A stretch of 11,305 nt of DNA from DAOUEX01 sp034430235 (GTDB lineage: Bacteria > Chloroflexota > Anaerolineae > UBA2200), in the NCBI GenBank assembly GCA_964478075.1, contig CAYZGO010000055.1, positions 1-11,305 of the forward strand, in the 5' to 3' direction. Below the pieces are notes generated by a model. The model did not search any database and had not been told where the DNA came from. It worked only from the letters and a program-made list of their open reading frames with translations. The position numbers were made by a program, and so were the translations under genes. Positions 4,892 through 11,305 of this stretch are shown here, piece after piece. Within the stretch, counting starts at the first letter, position 1; each line of letters begins with the position of its first letter.

Positions 4892-7800
4892 TTAAGAGAG
4901 GGCCACCGCCCTGTACACCAACACGCTGACCGCGTGCCCCTCGCGCTGCAATCGCCCCTCGACCCACAGGAGCGGCGCGTCCCGCAGTGCACGCCGATAG
5001 CGCGCGTAGACATCAGGCCGCGCAATGAGATTGACCAGCCCCTCCTCGTCTTCGAGCGTGATGAAGACGTGCCCCTTGGCTGTAGGCGGCCGCTGGCGGA
5101 CGACCGCCAGCCCTGCAACTCGCACTGTCTGTCCATCTCGCTGCTGCTCAAGCTCGCTGCTGCTCAGGATCCCCTGCGCCCGTAACTGTTCCCGATAGAG
5201 CTGCATGACGTGGTCGCCGGGAGCCAATCCCAGCAGCTCGTACTCCCATCCTAATCGCTCCGCCCTGCTCAGCACGGGTAACGCCACTGGCTCCACAGGC
5301 ACTTTGATGTCCAGCCCTTGCTCTCGGTATTCCAGCGCACCCAATTCCCACAGCAGGTCCCGCCGGGCCTGCCCAAAGCTGTCCATGGCTCCAGCCCGGA
5401 TCAGGTTCTCCACTACGGGCCTCGGAAGACACGTGCGCTGACAAAAGTCCTGCAGGTCCCGATAAGGGCGCTTCCCCCGTCGCTCGACGGTACGTCCTCG
5501 CCGTGCCTCACCCAGGCCGTGCACGTACCGCAGGCCGAGGCGAATGGCCGGAGACGTATGCTGCGAGTCAGGGGTTTCCAGTGTGCACTCATCCTGGCTG
5601 CGGTTGACGTCTGGTCGCAGGATGGGCACGCCGTGCCGTCGGGCGTCGCCGAGCAGCACCTCGGGCACGTAGAAGCCCATCGGCTGGTGATTGAGCAGTG
5701 CACAGTAGAACTCGGGGGCAAAGTATGCCTTGAGGTAGAGGGTTTGGTAAGCCGTCAGGGCAAAGGCGGCAGCGTGGGACTTGCAGAAGCCGAACCCGGC
5801 GAAGGCAGCCAACTGCTGGAAGACCTCCCCCGCCGTCTCATGGTCCACGCCGTGAAACCGCGCCCCGGCCAGGAAACGCTCTCGAAGTGCTGCCATCGTC
5901 TCCTCGGAGCGGCTGCGGCTTATGGCCCGGCGCAGTTGATCGGCTTCCGCAGGGGTGAAACCGGCTGTGGCTATGGCTACGCGGATCACCTGCTCCTGGA
6001 AGATGATCACTCCCAGCGTCTCCGCCAAGGCCGCCTCCAACGCCGGATGGGCATAGCTCACCGGTTCCAACCCTTGCCGCCGGCGCAGGTAGGGATGCAC
6101 CATGTTTCCCTGGATGGGCCCCGGGCGCACCAGCGCCACCTCGATGATAATGTCCTCGAAACGCTCTGGCCGCAGCCTGGGGAGCATCTGCGCCTGGGCG
6201 CGGCTTTCCACCTGGAAGCAGCCTATCGTGTCGGCCCGCTGCAGCATGTCGTAAACGTGCGGGTCATCCAGCGGCAGGTGCTCCAGGTCAAGCTCGACCC
6301 CTCGCTGCTCTTGGATGTGGCGCAGCACTTCCTCGATCATGCCCAACGTGCGCAGGGAGAGGAGGTCAATCTTGATCAGTCCGGCGTCTTCGACACTGTC
6401 CTTGTCCCACTGCACCACCACCCGGCCCGGCATCGTGGCCCGTTCCACAGGCACGACCTCCACCAGTGGCGCGGCAGTGATGAGCATTCCACCCACGTGT
6501 ATGGAGAGGTGACGGGGGACGCCGTCGATGTCTCGCAGCAGCTCGGACAGAATCTGCCAGGGCAGAGAAGGGGCTGAGGTATCGGAGGGGAACGCAAGTT
6601 TCGGGCTTGAGCTCTTTGAGGGTTGGATTTGCTCCGCTGCTTCGGCAGCGGAGCGAGTATCGAGGGCTTTTGCTGCCCGGTCAATGACATCAGGTGGAAA
6701 GGCGAGCGCTTTGGCTACGTCCCGCAGGGCAGAGCGGGCGCGGTAGGTGACCACGTTGCAAACCATAGCCACGTGCTCTTCCCCGTGGCGCTCGTACACG
6801 TACTGGATGACCTCTTCCCTTCGATCCGCAGCAAAATCCACGTCAATGTCCGGCATGGTGTGCGTCCCCTCACTCAGGAAGCGTTCGAAGAGCAGATGGT
6901 GGCGCAGCGGATCCACGGGAGTGATGCCCAGGAGGTAGGCGACCAGCGAGTTGGCGGCCGATCCGCGTCCCTGGCAGCGGATACTTTGGGAGCGGGCAAA
7001 GCGCACGATATCCCAGACGACGAGGAAGTAGCCAGCCAATCCCGTGTGCTCGATGACCGCCAGCTCGTGGGCCAGTTGGGCTCGTGCCTCTGGCGTGACG
7101 CGGTCGAACTTTCGGAGCAGCCCTTCTTCGCACAGAGCGTGGAGATAGCTCAAGGGGGTATGTCCCTGGGGCACAGGGAAGGCTGGCAGCCGCTGCGTCG
7201 AGAAGTCGAGGCTGACGTCGCAGCGTTCGGCGATGCGCAGCGTGTTGCGCAGCGCCTGGGGCAGATCAGCGAAGAGGGCGGCTATCTCCTGAGGGGACTT
7301 GAGGAAGAGCTCCGAGTTGGGATGCAGCAGCCCCCCGGCCAGCGCCTGCGGAAGGGTAGTATGGTGGCGGATGCAGGTCAAGACGTCGTGCAGTCGCTGG
7401 CCAGCACGTTCGGCGTAGTGGACGTTGTTCGTTGTCACCAGCCCGACTCCCAGCCGGTGCGCCAGCGCCACCAACTCGGCCACGAGCCTGACGTCAGTCG
7501 GCAGGTAGTGGCGCTGCAGCTCGATCCAGAAGCGGTCAGGGCCAAAGATCTCCCGCAAGCGACCAGCGGCAGAATAGCCTTTCTCCTCGTTCTCCGCCAG
7601 CAGCGCCGAGGCTGCGCCCCCTTTGCGGCAGCCGGAGAGGCAGAGCAGCCCCCGAGCGTGCGCAGCCAGCGTCTCCAGCGTCAGCCGGGGCTGTCCCTTC
7701 TGCCCCGCCAACTGTCCGACGCTGATCAGCCGGCAGAGGGTGGCGTAGCCGCTTTGCGTCTCCGCCAACAGCGTCAGGTGATGCCCGTCGGCCAGCGTGA

Positions 7801-8011
7801 GCTCGGCCCCGATAATCGGCTTGATCCCCCGCTCCCTCGCTGCCTGCCAGAAGCGCACGGCACCGTACAGCCCGTCGTTGTCGGTGAGCGCCAGCGCCTG
7901 GTAGCCCAGTGCTGCCGCCCGTTCGACCAGCGCCTCGGGCGACGAGGCGCCATCAAGCAGGGAGAAGTAACTGTGGCAGTGTAATTCGACGTATTCGGTC
8001 ACTGTGGACAT
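4892..8011 (-). CDS. dnaE2: Error-prone DNA polymerase III alpha subunit, DnaE2 (ImuC)
   Basis: C-family polymerase that extends past DNA lesions with ImuA and ImuB, causing SOS mutagenesis. The start at 8011 (MSTVTEYVELHCHSYFSLLD) is chosen over 8038 because AGGGG (8017-8021) is well spaced and the PHP domain begins at once. It has 1039 residues, normal for DnaE2 and shorter than replicative DnaE. Domains: PHP (HCHS 11-14; TDNDGLYG 43-50, where the usual TDH has Asn for the metal-binding His; TNNVHY about 194-199); polymerase core with GRGSAANS (348-355), PDIDVDF (387-393, Asp 388/390) and KIDLLSLRTL (Asp 549), the expected catalytic acids; GCFQVESRAQAQMLPRLRP, characteristic of DnaE2; helix-hairpin-helix (about 861-881); OB fold (about 963-1030). 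It ends the mutasome operon, 63 bases after the DUF6504 gene. Confidence 0.96.
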   Translation of the reverse strand: MSTVTEYVELHCHSYFSLLDGASSPEALVERAAALGYQALALTDNDGLYGAVRFWQAARERGIKPIIGAELTLADGHHLTLLAETQSGYATLCRLISVGQLAGQKGQPRLTLETLAAHARGLLCLSGCRKGGAASALLAENEEKGYSAAGRLREIFGPDRFWIELQRHYLPTDVRLVAELVALAHRLGVGLVTTNNVHYAERAGQRLHDVLTCIRHHTTLPQALAGGLLHPNSELFLKSPQEIAALFADLPQALRNTLRIAERCDVSLDFSTQRLPAFPVPQGHTPLSYLHALCEEGLLRKFDRVTPEARAQLAHELAVIEHTGLAGYFLVVWDIVRFARSQSIRCQGRGSAANSLVAYLLGITPVDPLRHHLLFERFLSEGTHTMPDIDVDFAADRREEVIQYVYERHGEEHVAMVCNVVTYRARSALRDVAKALAFPPDVIDRAAKALDTRSAAEAAEQIQPSKSSSPKLAFPSDTSAPSLPWQILSELLRDIDGVPRHLSIHVGGMLITAAPLVEVVPVERATMPGRVVVQWDKDSVEDAGLIKIDLLSLRTLGMIEEVLRHIQEQRGVELDLEHLPLDDPHVYDMLQRADTIGCFQVESRAQAQMLPRLRPERFEDIIIEVALVRPGPIQGNMVHPYLRRRQGLEPVSYAHPALEAALAETLGVIIFQEQVIRVAIATAGFTPAEADQLRRAISRSRSEETMAALRERFLAGARFHGVDHETAGEVFQQLAAFAGFGFCKSHAAAFALTAYQTLYLKAYFAPEFYCALLNHQPMGFYVPEVLLGDARRHGVPILRPDVNRSQDECTLETPDSQHTSPAIRLGLRYVHGLGEARRGRTVERRGKRPYRDLQDFCQRTCLPRPVVENLIRAGAMDSFGQARRDLLWELGALEYREQGLDIKVPVEPVALPVLSRAERLGWEYELLGLAPGDHVMQLYREQLRAQGILSSSELEQQRDGQTVRVAGLAVVRQRPPTAKGHVFITLEDEEGLVNLIARPDVYARYRRALRDAPLLWVEGRLQREGHAVSVLVYRAVALS

Positions 8012-8038
8012 GCTTACCCCTGATGCCACAAGATTCAA

Positions 8039-8058
8039 GAAGGTGTGCCCACACCTTC
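8039..8058 (-). other. Intercistronic hairpin before dnaE2
   Basis: GAAGGTGTG, GG, CACACCTTC is a perfect inverted repeat (9 bp per arm) in the 63-base gap between the DUF6504 gene and dnaE2. On the transcribed strand only scattered T follow (TTGAATCTTG), so it is a poor terminator. It may stabilise or process the mRNA, or reduce dnaE2 expression. Confidence 0.5.
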
Positions 8059-8074
8059 CCTCTTACCGCTTGCT

Positions 8075-8332
8075 TCAATCGTAGAGTCTGGCCAGGAACC
8101 AGGCGCCTGACACCAGGTCCTGGTAGATGATGCACAGGAGCCCTGTGTCGGTAACCACCTTCAGGTACTCTCGCCAGAGGGCCTGATTCGGCTCCCACCA
8201 GCGGGTGTGGATCCGCCAGCGGTTGCAGACATCCAGGATGCGGTGGGGCTCTCCCTGCCAGTTGAACCCGGCTGGCGTTCCTTCCCCACCCCATGCATCC
8301 ACCTGCTCCCCCTTGGACCACAATCGCGTCAC
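8075..8332 (-). CDS. DUF6504-type small protein of the mutasome operon
   Basis: 85 residues. GTG 8332 is chosen because it overlaps the imuB stop (GTGA) and has AGGAGAAG just upstream; a longer frame from 8365 would overlap imuB by 37 bases. The sequence follows the DUF6504 pattern as I know it: F-x-W-x-G (FNWQGEPHRIL), then RWRIHTRWW, REYLKVVTD, and IYQD-x4-WFLARLYD at the end. Members are often encoded next to imuB/dnaE2; the biochemical role is not established as far as I know. The fixed position between imuB and dnaE2 and the translational coupling suggest it works with, or is dosed to, the mutasome. Family assignment is from memory of the pattern. Confidence 0.75.
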   Translation of the reverse strand: MTRLWSKGEQVDAWGGEGTPAGFNWQGEPHRILDVCNRWRIHTRWWEPNQALWREYLKVVTDTGLLCIIYQDLVSGAWFLARLYD

Positions 8333-9525
8333 GGCTCTTCTCCTGTCAGCCAGCCGACCCGCCACTCTGGCAGCGGCGCATCAGGCTGCGCCAGCATCGC
8401 TCGCCGCAGCCGGTTGGCCCCGAAGCGGGCCGCCAGGTAGCGTTGCACCTCATACAGCTTCTGTTCCTGCTCCGTCTGGGCAGGGAAGAGGGGCAGTTGG
8501 TCCGCCACGATATCCTGTATTCTCTCAAGCGCTACCTTGAGGGTCACAGCGCCCGCCCGCCAGCGCATCGCATCCAGCAACTGCCCGAGTGCCAGCATGC
8601 CCCGTGCCTCCGCGGCCGTGGGGAAGAGGAACGTGCGCTCCCCCTCTTGGGTGCTGGTGTCCGCAAAGTGCACTGTCAGCCGCACCTGCCCACATGCCTG
8701 CAGGTTTCCTCGCAACTTTGCCAGCAATGGGGCGACCAGGTGCCGCAGCATCGCCAGCAGCCGCTCGCGATTGGTCAGCGGATCATCCAACTCGCACTTG
8801 GCCGTGAGACACCGTTCCTGCGAGCGGGGCACTACGGGGCGATCATCCTCGCCGCGGGCGCAGCGCTGCGCCAGCCTACCTGCCCGACCGAACTGCTGCC
8901 ATACCGCTCCGGACGGCAGCGCTGCGTACTGTCCCAGTGTGCGCAGTCCCAGGAAACCGAGCTGCCGCAGCGTGTCTTCTCCCAACGGCAACAAAGCCAC
9001 TGGCAGCGGCTGGAGAAAGAGGCGCTCCCGCACTCTAGCCACAGCCAGGAGATGCCCTGATCGCGTGCGTCTGGCGGCGGTCTGGGCTGTGAACTTGGTG
9101 CTGTCCCATCCAAGTGCTGGCTGAAGCGCCCCTCCCAGCTCCCTGCGCACCACCTGTCCGATCTCCCTGCAGAGCGCCATGGCGTCGGCGTGATGTCGAG
9201 CCAGGTCGCCCAGATCCACGTAGGCCGCTCCCCAATCGTGCGGCTCCACCCTCGGGCTGGTGAGCTCCAGAAGCCGAAGCAATGCTTCGAACTCGGCCTG
9301 GCAGCGGGCCACGTCAGCTTCCAGCAGCCAGGCCTGGGGACAGCGAACCTCCGCAGCCCTGGGCGTCAGTCCGACGACGATGCCGCAGGCCGCCGCTTGC
9401 GCCGAAGCTGCAAAGACCCTCCCCTGGGGACCGATGAGGACGAGGGGACGATGCTGAAGGCTCGAATCGTCCCGCCGCGCTAGAGCGGCAGCGAAATGCG
9501 GTATAGAGCAATAGAGGATAGACAT
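8329..9525 (-). CDS. imuB: ImuB, inactive Y-family polymerase-like mutasome protein
   Basis: 398 residues from ATG 9525, with GGTGATC a few bases upstream and 22 bases after the imuA stop. The fold is that of DinB-type Y-family polymerases, but the catalytic acids are gone: the N-terminal strand reads ILYCSIPHFAAAL instead of the usual H-I-D-M-D-x-F-F, and the S-x-D-E-A-Y-x-D motif reads DWGAAYVD (97-104). Loss of these acids is the known property of ImuB, which acts as a scaffold. A helix-hairpin-helix-like thumb (LGFLGLRTLGQYAAL, 189-203) and a little-finger region follow. QLPLF at 343-347 is a canonical beta-clamp-binding motif, which would tether ImuA and DnaE2 to the replication clamp. 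The C-terminal extension (about 350-398) matches the family's partner-binding tail. Its stop overlaps the next gene's start. Confidence 0.93.
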   Translation of the reverse strand: MSILYCSIPHFAAALARRDDSSLQHRPLVLIGPQGRVFAASAQAAACGIVVGLTPRAAEVRCPQAWLLEADVARCQAEFEALLRLLELTSPRVEPHDWGAAYVDLGDLARHHADAMALCREIGQVVRRELGGALQPALGWDSTKFTAQTAARRTRSGHLLAVARVRERLFLQPLPVALLPLGEDTLRQLGFLGLRTLGQYAALPSGAVWQQFGRAGRLAQRCARGEDDRPVVPRSQERCLTAKCELDDPLTNRERLLAMLRHLVAPLLAKLRGNLQACGQVRLTVHFADTSTQEGERTFLFPTAAEARGMLALGQLLDAMRWRAGAVTLKVALERIQDIVADQLPLFPAQTEQEQKLYEVQRYLAARFGANRLRRAMLAQPDAPLPEWRVGWLTGEEP

Positions 9526-9547
9526 ATCTGATCACCGTCTCGTGTTC

Positions 9548-10306
9548 TCACAGGCCACTGGCGAGCACTGTGCCGTTGAACTTGATGGCGATAGTGAGCC
9601 TGCGGCCAGCCGGCCCCAGCCGATTCTTCAGCACTTCCACCCTGGCTTTATAACCACGGATGTCGCCGTAGCGGCGCAGCCAGCTCTCTCGCACGATGCG
9701 CAGCCTTACTGTAGCGTGATGGGCCAGGGCAGAGAGGCCCGCAGATCTCCTCCTCAGAGGGGCGTGGAGGAAGAGGACTGCCGTACCCGAACGGGCCAGC
9801 GGGGCCACCAGCCGGTCGAGGCAAGCGGCGAGCAGCAGCGTGGCGTCTGCATCACTCCAAAGCGCATCCAGTCCGTCGAAGAGCAGCGCCGAGAGACCGC
9901 CGCTCTTCACCAGCGCTTCGGTCATGGCCAGCGCTTCCCCCAGGTCGTAGGGGGCAACGATGAGCAGACGAGAGAGGTCGAGGCCGCAGCGGTAGGCGTA
10001 GTCGGGGTCGAAGAAGCAGGCTTGGTCTACGTAGCCCACCTGCCTGCCATCCGCCTGTGCCTGAACCAGGAACTTGAGGGCCAGCGTCGTCTTGCCCGAG
10101 GTAGCAGGGCCCAAGAGTTCATTTATTTTACCTATAGCTAAGCCGCCGATCCCCAGGGCCTGATCCAGTGCAGGGAAGCCGGTGGGGATGTGGGGAATCT
10201 CGGCTGTTGTGGCTGAGGCCCCCAGCTTGCGCAGGGCCCTGCCCCCCCAGCGCTTCTGGACCGCGGCGACGGTCATCTCCAGACGTCTTGTCTTCTTGGA
10301 GCTCAC
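9548..10306 (-). CDS. imuA: ImuA, RecA-like mutasome protein
   Basis: First gene of the mutasome operon; ImuA is the RecA-related accessory protein of ImuB-DnaE2 lesion bypass. GTG 10306 is chosen: AAGGAAGG (10314-10321) precedes it at the right spacing, the LexA box and promoter lie immediately upstream, and the protein then begins with MSSKKTRRLEMTVAAVQKRW, like RecA's N-terminal helix. The frame is open to 10441, but that would include the promoter. 252 residues. Walker A GPATSGKT (66-73) and Walker B LSALLFDGLDAL (138-149) are intact. In the region equivalent to RecA's D-A-E-H-A-L-D-P the sequence is DQACFFDP (94-101), so the catalytic glutamate is missing and ATP turnover is probably weak. 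It is much shorter than RecA (about 350) and lacks its C-terminal domain. Confidence 0.9.
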   Translation of the reverse strand: MSSKKTRRLEMTVAAVQKRWGGRALRKLGASATTAEIPHIPTGFPALDQALGIGGLAIGKINELLGPATSGKTTLALKFLVQAQADGRQVGYVDQACFFDPDYAYRCGLDLSRLLIVAPYDLGEALAMTEALVKSGGLSALLFDGLDALWSDADATLLLAACLDRLVAPLARSGTAVLFLHAPLRRRSAGLSALAHHATVRLRIVRESWLRRYGDIRGYKARVEVLKNRLGPAGRRLTIAIKFNGTVLASGL

Positions 10307-10332
10307 GGGATTGCCTTCCTTTCCGCAGGCGC

Positions 10333-10346
10333 AGAACATTTGTTCT
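10333..10346. promoter_or_regulatory. LexA (SOS) box of imuA
   Basis: AGAACATTTGTTCT: a perfect GAAC-N4-GTTC operator with 6-bp palindromic arms. Its position over the transcription start predicts strong repression by LexA and release after DNA damage. Confidence 0.9.
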
Positions 10347-10352
10347 ACAACA

Positions 10353-10380
10353 ATTATACTAGAATCCCGCCGGTTGTCAA
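10353..10380 (-). promoter_or_regulatory. Consensus promoter of the mutasome operon
   Basis: On the minus strand: TTGACA (10380-10375), 16-bp spacer, TATAAT (10358-10353). Both boxes are perfect. The LexA box begins 6 bases after the -10, over the expected transcription start. Confidence 0.88.
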
Positions 10381-10398
10381 GTTGTGCAGGAGGGAGAA

Positions 10399-10483
10399 GG
10401 CTTTTCCAAAGTCTGGTTATATCCATCATGTTCCGCGGCAACTGCGGGGGAACGTGGGGAAGTCCGCTGACTTTGGAAAAGCC
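10399..10483. repeat. 15-bp perfect inverted repeat upstream of the mutasome promoter
   Basis: GGCTTTTCCAAAGTC (10399-10413) is the exact reverse complement of GACTTTGGAAAAGCC (10469-10483), 55 bases apart. Inside, GTTCC (10430-10434) and GGAAC (10448-10452) form a smaller inverted repeat. It may be a small mobile repeat, a cruciform or a paired regulator site; no gene lies within. Confidence 0.6.
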
Positions 10484-10631
10484 CTAGTGGGGCGGAGAGG
10501 AGGGAATCTTGGAAACGTCGCGTGTCCCGTAACGTCCAACGCACCCGCGCCCGAAAACGCGCAAACCACCGCGTGGTGCAAACTTGCCACGTTTACCAAC
10601 AACCCCGGGTGCGGGGCGTTGTGGCTTGTGT
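10484..10631. other. GC-rich gap between divergent promoters
   Basis: No credible gene. TTGGAAACGT (10509-10518) and ACGTTTACCAA (10589-10599) form a loose inverted repeat; ACAACCCC and GGGG-C-GTTGT (about 10598-10622) form a hairpin just upstream of the next -10 box. These could be regulator sites. Confidence 0.3.
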
Positions 10632-10637
10632 TATAAT
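10629..10637 (+). promoter_or_regulatory. Extended -10 promoter
   Basis: TGTTATAAT: a perfect TATAAT (10632-10637) with the extended TG. No -35 hexamer is present at 16-18 bp. It would transcribe the short ORF at 10727 and the phosphorylase remnant. Confidence 0.5.
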
Positions 10638-10658
10638 CGGAGTAGCATAATAACAAGT

Positions 10659-10689
10659 CGCAATACTGCAGTATTGCGAAGCACTTCGC
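10659..10689. promoter_or_regulatory. 20-bp perfect palindrome and adjoining dyad, probable operator
   Basis: CGCAATACTGCAGTATTGCG (10659-10678) is a perfect palindrome; GCGAAG-CA-CTTCGC (10676-10689) adjoins it. They begin about 22 bases after the -10 box, a usual operator position. A hairpin in the leader is the alternative. No regulator gene for it is visible here. Confidence 0.5.
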
Positions 10690-10726
10690 ATACTTGCGTG
10701 TTAGGTGACATGCCGAGGAGGACACA

Positions 10727-10834
10727 ATGAGTGACCCAATCGAGCGCCACTGCAAGGTCCATAAGACTACTGGGAAAATGCTCTTGGATATTCCCATGGG
10801 CCCTCCCCCGAAAACTGGCGGCGCACCCAGGTAA
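10727..10834 (+). CDS. Short ORF with a strong ribosome site, possibly a gene remnant
   Basis: 35 codons, MSDPIERHCKVHKTTGKMLL then DIPMGPPPKTGGAPR and a stop at 10832-10834. GAGGAGG (about 10713-10719) lies at ideal spacing, and a promoter with an operator-like palindrome precedes it, so translation is likely. I recognise no family. The same frame, after the stop, runs directly into the phosphorylase remnant, which suggests that the start of one gene was joined to the end of another by a deletion or insertion. Confidence 0.4.
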   Translation: MSDPIERHCKVHKTTGKMLLDIPMGPPPKTGGAPR

Positions 10835-10879
10835 GCGGCATTCAGAGGGCTACAACGGGGTCAACAATCGAGTGCAAAA

Positions 10880-11122
10880 AGCCTCGCCAGAGTCGCGCTT
10901 GAAGCCGGGCGGGAGAAAAAGGGCGCAGCCATTGACCATGCAGTTGGGGTCGTACTGAGGAAGAAGGTGGGCGACGGTGTGGAGAAAGGCGAACCCCTTC
11001 TCACTATCCATGCCAATGATGAGCAGAGGCTAGCTGAAGCGCGAAAGAAGCTGTTGGCTGCCTACCAGTGGAGCGACGCGCCCGTAGTGCCTGCGCCGTT
11101 GATTCGACAGATTATTCGGTAA
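10880..11122 (+). pseudogene. 5'-truncated pyrimidine-nucleoside phosphorylase (C-terminal domain)
   Basis: In frame 2, about 80 codons read SLARVALEAGREKKGAAIDH, then AVGVVLRKKVGDGVEKGEPL, LTIHANDEQRLAEARKKLLA, AYQWSDAPVVPAPLIRQIIR and a stop at 11120-11122. This is the C-terminal domain of pyrimidine-nucleoside (thymidine) phosphorylase: GR-x-K-K-x-x-x-I-D-H-A-V-G, then V-G-D-x-V-E-K-G-E-P-L, I-H-A-N and the final P-L-I-x-x-I-I. The enzyme cleaves thymidine and uridine with phosphate and is about 430 residues; the first ~330, including the whole catalytic lobe, are missing. Homology begins near 10880; the preceding codons (10835-10879) match nothing. No start codon or ribosome site is present. 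The reading frame is otherwise clean, so the truncation may be recent. Confidence 0.8.
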
Positions 11123-11305
11123 GGTGTCAGTTGTCGGTCACAGGTTCTCAGTTATCAGGTATTGTTCGGAACGATCTACCGTATCTGCACAACGGGATGC
11201 TGCTAACTAGAGGGTGTGAACGGTAGCCAGTAAGATTTGGGTTAGTGACTGGGAGGGTGTTGAAAAACGGGGTCTACCAGGATAGTGCCCCCGGTTTCAG
11301 CGGTT
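11123..11305. other. Non-coding right edge, possible insertion-sequence end
   Basis: No gene. 11125-11162 is a degenerate run of CAGTTRTC-type units. CTACCGT (11176-11182) and ACGGTAG (11220-11226) form an inverted repeat. GGGTGTTGAAAAACGGGGTC, starting near 11256, resembles the GTTGAAAAA-type terminal repeats of some insertion sequences, but the window ends too soon to test it. Confidence 0.3.

Noticed and set aside
5318..6577. 419-codon plus-strand frame opposite dnaE2, and a 453-codon one at 6623-7984
   Set aside because: Long shadows caused by GC-rich codon use of dnaE2; the minus strand carries all polymerase motifs in order.
8293..9060. 255-codon plus-strand frame opposite imuB
   Set aside because: Shadow of imuB; no start signals and no recognisable domain.
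10307..10441. Extended imuA N-terminus from ATG 10441
   Set aside because: It would include the LexA box and promoter within the coding region; GTG 10306 has a good ribosome site and RecA-like N-terminus.
1..11305. CRISPR array, tRNA or rRNA genes
   Set aside because: No regularly spaced direct repeats, and no tRNA or rRNA signatures seen on either strand by eye.

Overview
Likely source: a bacterium with Gram-positive-type expression signals, quite possibly a member of the Chloroflexota. Promoters are TTGACA/TATAAT-like, ribosome sites are strong AGGAGG types, and the SOS operator is GAAC-N4-GTTC, the form used by Firmicutes, Actinobacteria and Chloroflexota. The mutasome layout and the phosphorylase remnant would fit Chloroflexota, but no marker gene here fixes the taxon.

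Right two thirds (about 4890-10380, minus strand): a complete SOS-inducible mutagenesis operon (mutasome), transcribed right to left. A consensus promoter overlapped by a palindromic LexA box drives imuA (RecA-like), imuB (Y-family-like, active site lost, clamp-binding QLPLF retained), a small DUF6504-type protein whose GTG start overlaps the imuB stop, and dnaE2/imuC (error-prone DNA polymerase III alpha subunit).

Left part (1-4735, plus strand): an accessory region of small, mostly unfamiliar genes. In order it holds a membrane-anchored Excalibur-type protein with a frameshifted calcium-binding tail; a two-helix membrane protein followed in frame by a second broken Excalibur tail; a polytopic membrane protein whose C-terminus resembles a two-helix potassium-channel pore with an abnormal filter; a protein that looks like two Sm/Hfq-like units in tandem; a small zinc-ribbon protein behind a consensus promoter with a near-perfect LexA box; a long structured non-coding stretch with several hairpins and two terminators; and a small excisionase-like helix-turn-helix protein. 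Related intergenic repeats about 50-60 bp long lie between several of these genes, giving the region a cassette-like, mobile character, though no integrase or transposase gene is visible.

Right edge (10380-11305): a divergent promoter region with a 15-bp inverted repeat and a 20-bp perfect palindrome, a 35-codon ORF with a strong ribosome site, and a 5'-truncated remnant of pyrimidine-nucleoside phosphorylase. The last bases may be the start of an insertion-sequence inverted repeat.

The common thread is DNA-damage control. The mutasome certainly, and the zinc-ribbon gene probably, carry LexA-type operators, so the accessory region next to the mutasome may be partly under the same SOS control.
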